A DNA stretch of 8,526 nt from positions 1-8,526 of the forward strand of contig DUZI01000065.1 in NCBI GenBank assembly GCA_013349595.1, written 5' to 3'. Made by a program: the position numbers and the translations under genes. Source of the stretch: Nitrospirota bacterium (lineage in GTDB: Bacteria > Nitrospirota > Thermodesulfovibrionia > Thermodesulfovibrionales > Dissulfurispiraceae). The notes under the pieces are model-generated. The model saw only the letters and a list, made by a program, of their open reading frames with translations. It was not told the origin of the DNA and searched no databases. The stretch's first letter is position 1. Every line of letters begins with the position of its first letter. Shown here in pieces: positions 6,537 to 8,526 of the stretch.

Positions 6537-7348
6537 TTAAAGGAATGATAACTCTCCATTAAAAAGTTCACACCATAATAAGTAAAGAGGACTGATAAGA
6601 AGCCCAATATTGACAAAATAGCAGCCTTTTTACCACGCCAGTTACCGATAATTCTTAGATGTAGTATTAAGGCATATATTAGCCAAGTAAATAACGACCA
6701 AGTTTCTTTTGGATCCCATCTCCAATAAGTGCCAAAGGCTGACTCTGCCCAGAGAGCTCCTGTAATTATTGCAAGGGTAATCAAAGGGAAACCAAGTGTT
6801 ATGAGCTTATAATTAATCTCATCAAGTATTTGCACACTTGGTAATTTGTTAAAGAAATCACCCTTTCTTTTCCTCTTCAGATACCTTTCCTGAATCAGAT
6901 ACATCACTCCTATACCAGCAGATACTGCGAAGGCTGAATTGCCTACAAAGGCAAAAGTTGTATGGAAAACAAGCCAAAAGCTATTTAATAAGGGACTCAA
7001 AGGATGTATTTCGTTAGGAGACATAATAGCTACAAACATGAGTAGGGACATTATGGGCAAGATAAATAAGGCAAGAATTGTGACCCTATAACGGTAATAT
7101 AGATAAAAGAATATAACCATGACAGACCAAGCAAAAAAAGATGAAGATTCATACATATTTGTAATGGGAATAGTTCCAAGTATAAAAAATCTACTTATAA
7201 TCGAACCGCTGTGAAGTGCAAAAGCACAAATCAAAAAATAAATGATAGAGTTTTTTATCTTAGAAGAGTCTTTATAAATACTGACAATACTTATTAGCAA
7301 GGCAATTGTATAAAGACCAAAAACTATATAAGGTAGAGAGAAAATCAT
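6533..7348 (-). CDS. ccsB: CcsB/CcsA (ResC, HemX-like) cytochrome c assembly membrane protein
   Basis: This is a polytopic inner-membrane protein of the heme-handling protein family, as in system II cytochrome c maturation (CcsA, ResC) and the related HemX. The 271 residues carry about eight hydrophobic segments. The tryptophan-rich WWD motif lies on the non-cytoplasmic side: WAESAFGTYWRWDPKETWSL at 200-219. Candidate heme-ligand histidines flank it: H129 (WLVFHT), H230 and the C-terminal H268 (GVNFLMESYHS). A basic cytoplasmic loop with RYLKRKRKG lies at 155-163. It starts 3 bp after the stop of the P-loop gene, with only a weak GGAT as ribosome-binding site, and overlaps hemA by 4 nt. A ccsB-type gene immediately before hemA is a recurring bacterial arrangement that links heme synthesis and heme export or attachment. 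No ccs1/resB partner is visible, so I cannot separate a true system II synthase subunit from a HemX-like regulator of HemA. Confidence 0.88.
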   Translation of the reverse strand: MIFSLPYIVFGLYTIALLISIVSIYKDSSKIKNSIIYFLICAFALHSGSIISRFFILGTIPITNMYESSSFFAWSVMVIFFYLYYRYRVTILALFILPIMSLLMFVAIMSPNEIHPLSPLLNSFWLVFHTTFAFVGNSAFAVSAGIGVMYLIQERYLKRKRKGDFFNKLPSVQILDEINYKLITLGFPLITLAIITGALWAESAFGTYWRWDPKETWSLFTWLIYALILHLRIIGNWRGKKAAILSILGFLSVLFTYYGVNFLMESYHSFK

Positions 7349-7351
7349 ATT

Positions 7352-8080
7352 CTAAAAACATCCAAGTTCACATTTTGTGATCTTAATCTTCATGCTGTTA
7401 ATCATATCACCAACTCTTTTGTGAGGAATAGAAAGCAATTTAGCAATCTCATTAGCCTTTGAACATGTGATTTTATTTTCATTATTATTTTCAATTAACA
7501 ATCTTTTGAGCTCCTTATCAATCAACTTGTTTGATATTATAGAAAAGAATTCTGAAAAATCTAAAGAGTTTATATCATAAGTTATTATGTCAAAGTGATT
7601 GTCTGAGCAGATATTTTCTCTATTGTAGTTTGTAAAGTGTATTACTAAATCTGATTTGTTAATTAATGAAGAGGCAGTTTTTTTTAAGGGTATTTCTTTG
7701 TTTGAGTGTAGGAAAACTATTATGTTAGGTTTTATAAAATCTATTGCACTATTTCCTTCTACCACAATACCATCAAGATAAGAAAGTTTTTCAAGTGCTA
7801 TAGGGATAGTTTCATTAAGTTCTTCCGGTGGTGACTGAATCCAATATACCTCTTTAGCTCCAGAAGATAATAACCTTGCTGTATCTTTGTCTTTAGTTGA
7901 TAGTATTGATTCATCATTGGTAAGTGAACTGTAAAAATCTGTACGACTATATTTGATAGCTCCCCACTTAACTCCAAATATCTTTTCTGCTTTTTCATTA
8001 ACAATATGATTTATTAACTTTGAAGCCAAAGTAGTTTTGCCAATGCCACTATGGGCTCCACCTATTCCGATTATTTTCAT
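7352..8080 (-). CDS. MobB-like P-loop NTPase with C-terminal HTH-like Cys tail
   Basis: The 242-residue product begins with a SIMIBI-class nucleotide-binding fold like MobB, the GTP-binding accessory factor of molybdenum cofactor synthesis. The P-loop GAHSGIGKTT is at 8-17, DKDTARLLSSGAKEVYW at 64-80 resembles the MobB-like switch region, and GIVVEGNS at 104-111 is the Walker B-like strand. Unlike ordinary MobB, a second part follows from about 190. It is a short helical segment at 205-230 (CSKANEIAKLLSIPHKRVGD) that looks helix-turn-helix-like, then an extreme C-terminus KCELGCF with C237 and C241; C206 may join them. I recall similar P-loop proteins with a CxLGCF-type end in related bacteria, but no established function. 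The gene follows tRNA-Ser by 25 bp, has no Shine-Dalgarno before its ATG, and precedes the ccsB-type gene by 3 bp. A role in metal or cofactor sensing for heme or cytochrome supply is inference only. Confidence 0.75.
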   Translation of the reverse strand: MKIIGIGGAHSGIGKTTLASKLINHIVNEKAEKIFGVKWGAIKYSRTDFYSSLTNDESILSTKDKDTARLLSSGAKEVYWIQSPPEELNETIPIALEKLSYLDGIVVEGNSAIDFIKPNIIVFLHSNKEIPLKKTASSLINKSDLVIHFTNYNRENICSDNHFDIITYDINSLDFSEFFSIISNKLIDKELKRLLIENNNENKITCSKANEIAKLLSIPHKRVGDMINSMKIKITKCELGCF

Positions 8081-8105
8081 TTTTTAAAATATTGAAGTTA
8101 TTAAA

Positions 8106-8198
8106 TGGCGGAGAGGCAGGGATTCGAACCCTGGGTGAGGTCTTACCCCCACAACCGCTTAGCAGGCGGCTGCCTTCGACCGGCTCGGCCACCTCTCC
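8106..8198 (-). tRNA. tRNA-Ser (anticodon GCU)
   Basis: The minus strand folds as a class II tRNA of 93 nt. The acceptor is GGAGAGG (8192-8198) with CCTCTCC, discriminator G and a genome-encoded CCA (8106-8108). The anticodon loop is CTGCTAA with GCT at 8161-8163, reading AGC and AGU serine codons. A long variable arm (GTGGGGGT paired with ACCTCAC) is the mark of serine tRNAs, and a normal T arm with GTTCGAATC follows. No terminator hairpin lies between the CCA and the P-loop gene 25 bp downstream on the same strand, so the tRNA may be cut from a longer transcript that also carries the hemA operon. Confidence 0.97.
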
Positions 8199-8210
8199 AC
8201 AACAGCAATA

Positions 8211-8239
8211 ATAGTAACAAATAAAATAAAAAAATTCAA
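8211..8239 (-). promoter_or_regulatory. candidate promoter for tRNA-Ser and the hemA operon
   Basis: On the minus strand a -35-like TTGAAT (8234-8239) and a -10-like TACTAT (8211-8216) are exactly 17 bp apart. Transcription would start about 6 bases before the tRNA 5' end, a normal short tRNA leader. A shifted TATTAT (8208-8213) matches the -10 better but leaves a 20-bp spacer. The promoter lies just outside repeat copy C. The position supports it more than the hexamers do. Confidence 0.42.
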
Positions 8240-8252
8240 AATAGGGTTTCCA

Positions 8253-8452
8253 CCCAAAATCGGCGATAGAACTAAAAAGCTTACTAAAATCAGCAAGTAA
8301 GATAGGAAGGGCTGGTGTGGAATTTTTATACGACACCTTATAAAAAAAGTTCCTATGGGGGGCTTTGTCATAAGGCATTGTGTATAAATCAAAATTATAA
8401 ATAAAATTTGTCGATTATAAAAATCCTGAAACAGCCTTTCCTAAGCGCTATT
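8253..8452 (-). repeat. MITE-like palindromic repeat, copy C (inverted, complete)
   Basis: This is the reverse-complement orientation of copies A and B. The core is 8304-8442 (139 bp) with inverted arms at 8304-8335 and 8409-8442. It is 7 bp shorter than the other cores because TTTAAAA is missing between TTATACA and CAATGCC (element orientation). It has the complete outer tails: AATAGCGCTT at the ruvA side and CTATCGCCGATTTTGGG toward the tRNA. One arm has a single change (AGGAAAGGCTG). The unit ends 14 bases before the ruvA ATG, so any ruvA transcript must start within it or read through it. A frame starting MPYDK inside it continues across tRNA-Ser and is not a gene. Confidence 0.85.
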
Positions 8453-8466
8453 TTAAGGAATAAGAG

Positions 8467-8526
8467 ATGATTGCATCAATTAGGGGCAGGATATTACAAA
8501 AGAAACCTGACCATGTGGTTGTAGAA
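8467..8526 (+). CDS. ruvA: Holliday junction branch migration protein RuvA, N-terminal fragment
   Basis: Only the first 20 codons lie in the window, and the gene runs off the right edge. The sequence MIASIRGRILQKKPDHVVVE matches the start of RuvA, where the first beta strands of the OB-fold domain carry the motif M-I-x-x-I/L-R-G-x-(I/L)-x-x-K. RuvA is the tetrameric junction-binding partner of the RuvB helicase in recombination and repair. A good Shine-Dalgarno (AAGGA, 8455-8459) lies 7 bases before the ATG, which supports the start. The upstream neighbour is repeat copy C rather than ruvC, the common partner. The call rests on a short fragment but the match is characteristic. Confidence 0.85.
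   Translation, partial: MIASIRGRILQKKPDHVVVE

Noticed and set aside
8049..8378. Minus-strand 109-codon frame starting MPYDK
   Set aside because: It begins in repeat copy C, reads straight through the whole tRNA-Ser gene and into the start of the P-loop gene. Its shared N-terminus with the 5024-5242 frame comes from the repeat.
8159..8392. Minus-strand 77-codon hydrophobic frame
   Set aside because: It lies over copy C and ends inside tRNA-Ser; its hydrophobicity reflects T-rich DNA.
8365..8401. Possible + strand promoter for ruvA inside copy C (TTGTCA with a downstream TATAAA)
   Set aside because: The spacing is 12 or 25 bp, neither acceptable, and the AT-rich centre produces TATA-like words by chance.

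Overview
This is an AT-rich bacterial chromosomal window of mostly housekeeping genes. The gene content suggests a Gram-negative, heme- and cytochrome c-making bacterium: C5-pathway hemA next to a system II cytochrome c assembly gene, an rpsO-pnp-M16 peptidase run, and a MobB-like P-loop protein ending in a Cys-rich tail. I think of the Nitrospirota or Desulfobacterota type, but no marker here settles the phylum.

Layout. On the + strand, 28-3752 holds rpsO, a perfect 12-bp hairpin in the rpsO-pnp gap, pnp, and an M16 zinc peptidase 8 bp behind pnp. A convergent minus-strand gene follows (3807-4628): a compact NagA-type deacetylase made of little more than the catalytic barrel, with a tRNA-3'-end-like fragment just upstream. 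Then comes about 600 bp without a credible gene (4671-5276). It carries two head-to-tail copies of a palindromic, MITE-like repeat. From 8198 down to 5277 the minus strand holds tRNA-Ser(GCU), a MobB-like P-loop protein, a CcsB/CcsA-type membrane protein and hemA, tightly packed and probably one transcription unit. A third copy of the repeat, inverted relative to the first two, lies between the tRNA promoter and the start of ruvA (8467 to the right edge).

How the genes work together. rpsO and pnp are the classic ribosomal protein and RNA-decay pair, and their intergenic hairpin is a plausible control point for pnp. The ccsB-hemA pair links tetrapyrrole synthesis (glutamyl-tRNA reductase) to heme delivery for c-type cytochromes, with a 4-nt ATGA overlap implying translational coupling. 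The P-loop protein in front of them is the least understood gene here.

The main non-genic signal is a family of three 139-146-bp core palindromes in 198-200-bp units. They have about 32-34-bp imperfect terminal inverted arms and no transposase. One copy abuts the ruvA ribosome-binding site, and the copies flank the whole tRNA-Ser/hemA segment in inverted orientation. They also create short look-alike ORFs starting MPYDK, which should not be annotated as proteins. I see no CRISPR array, intact insertion sequence, phage gene or defence system.
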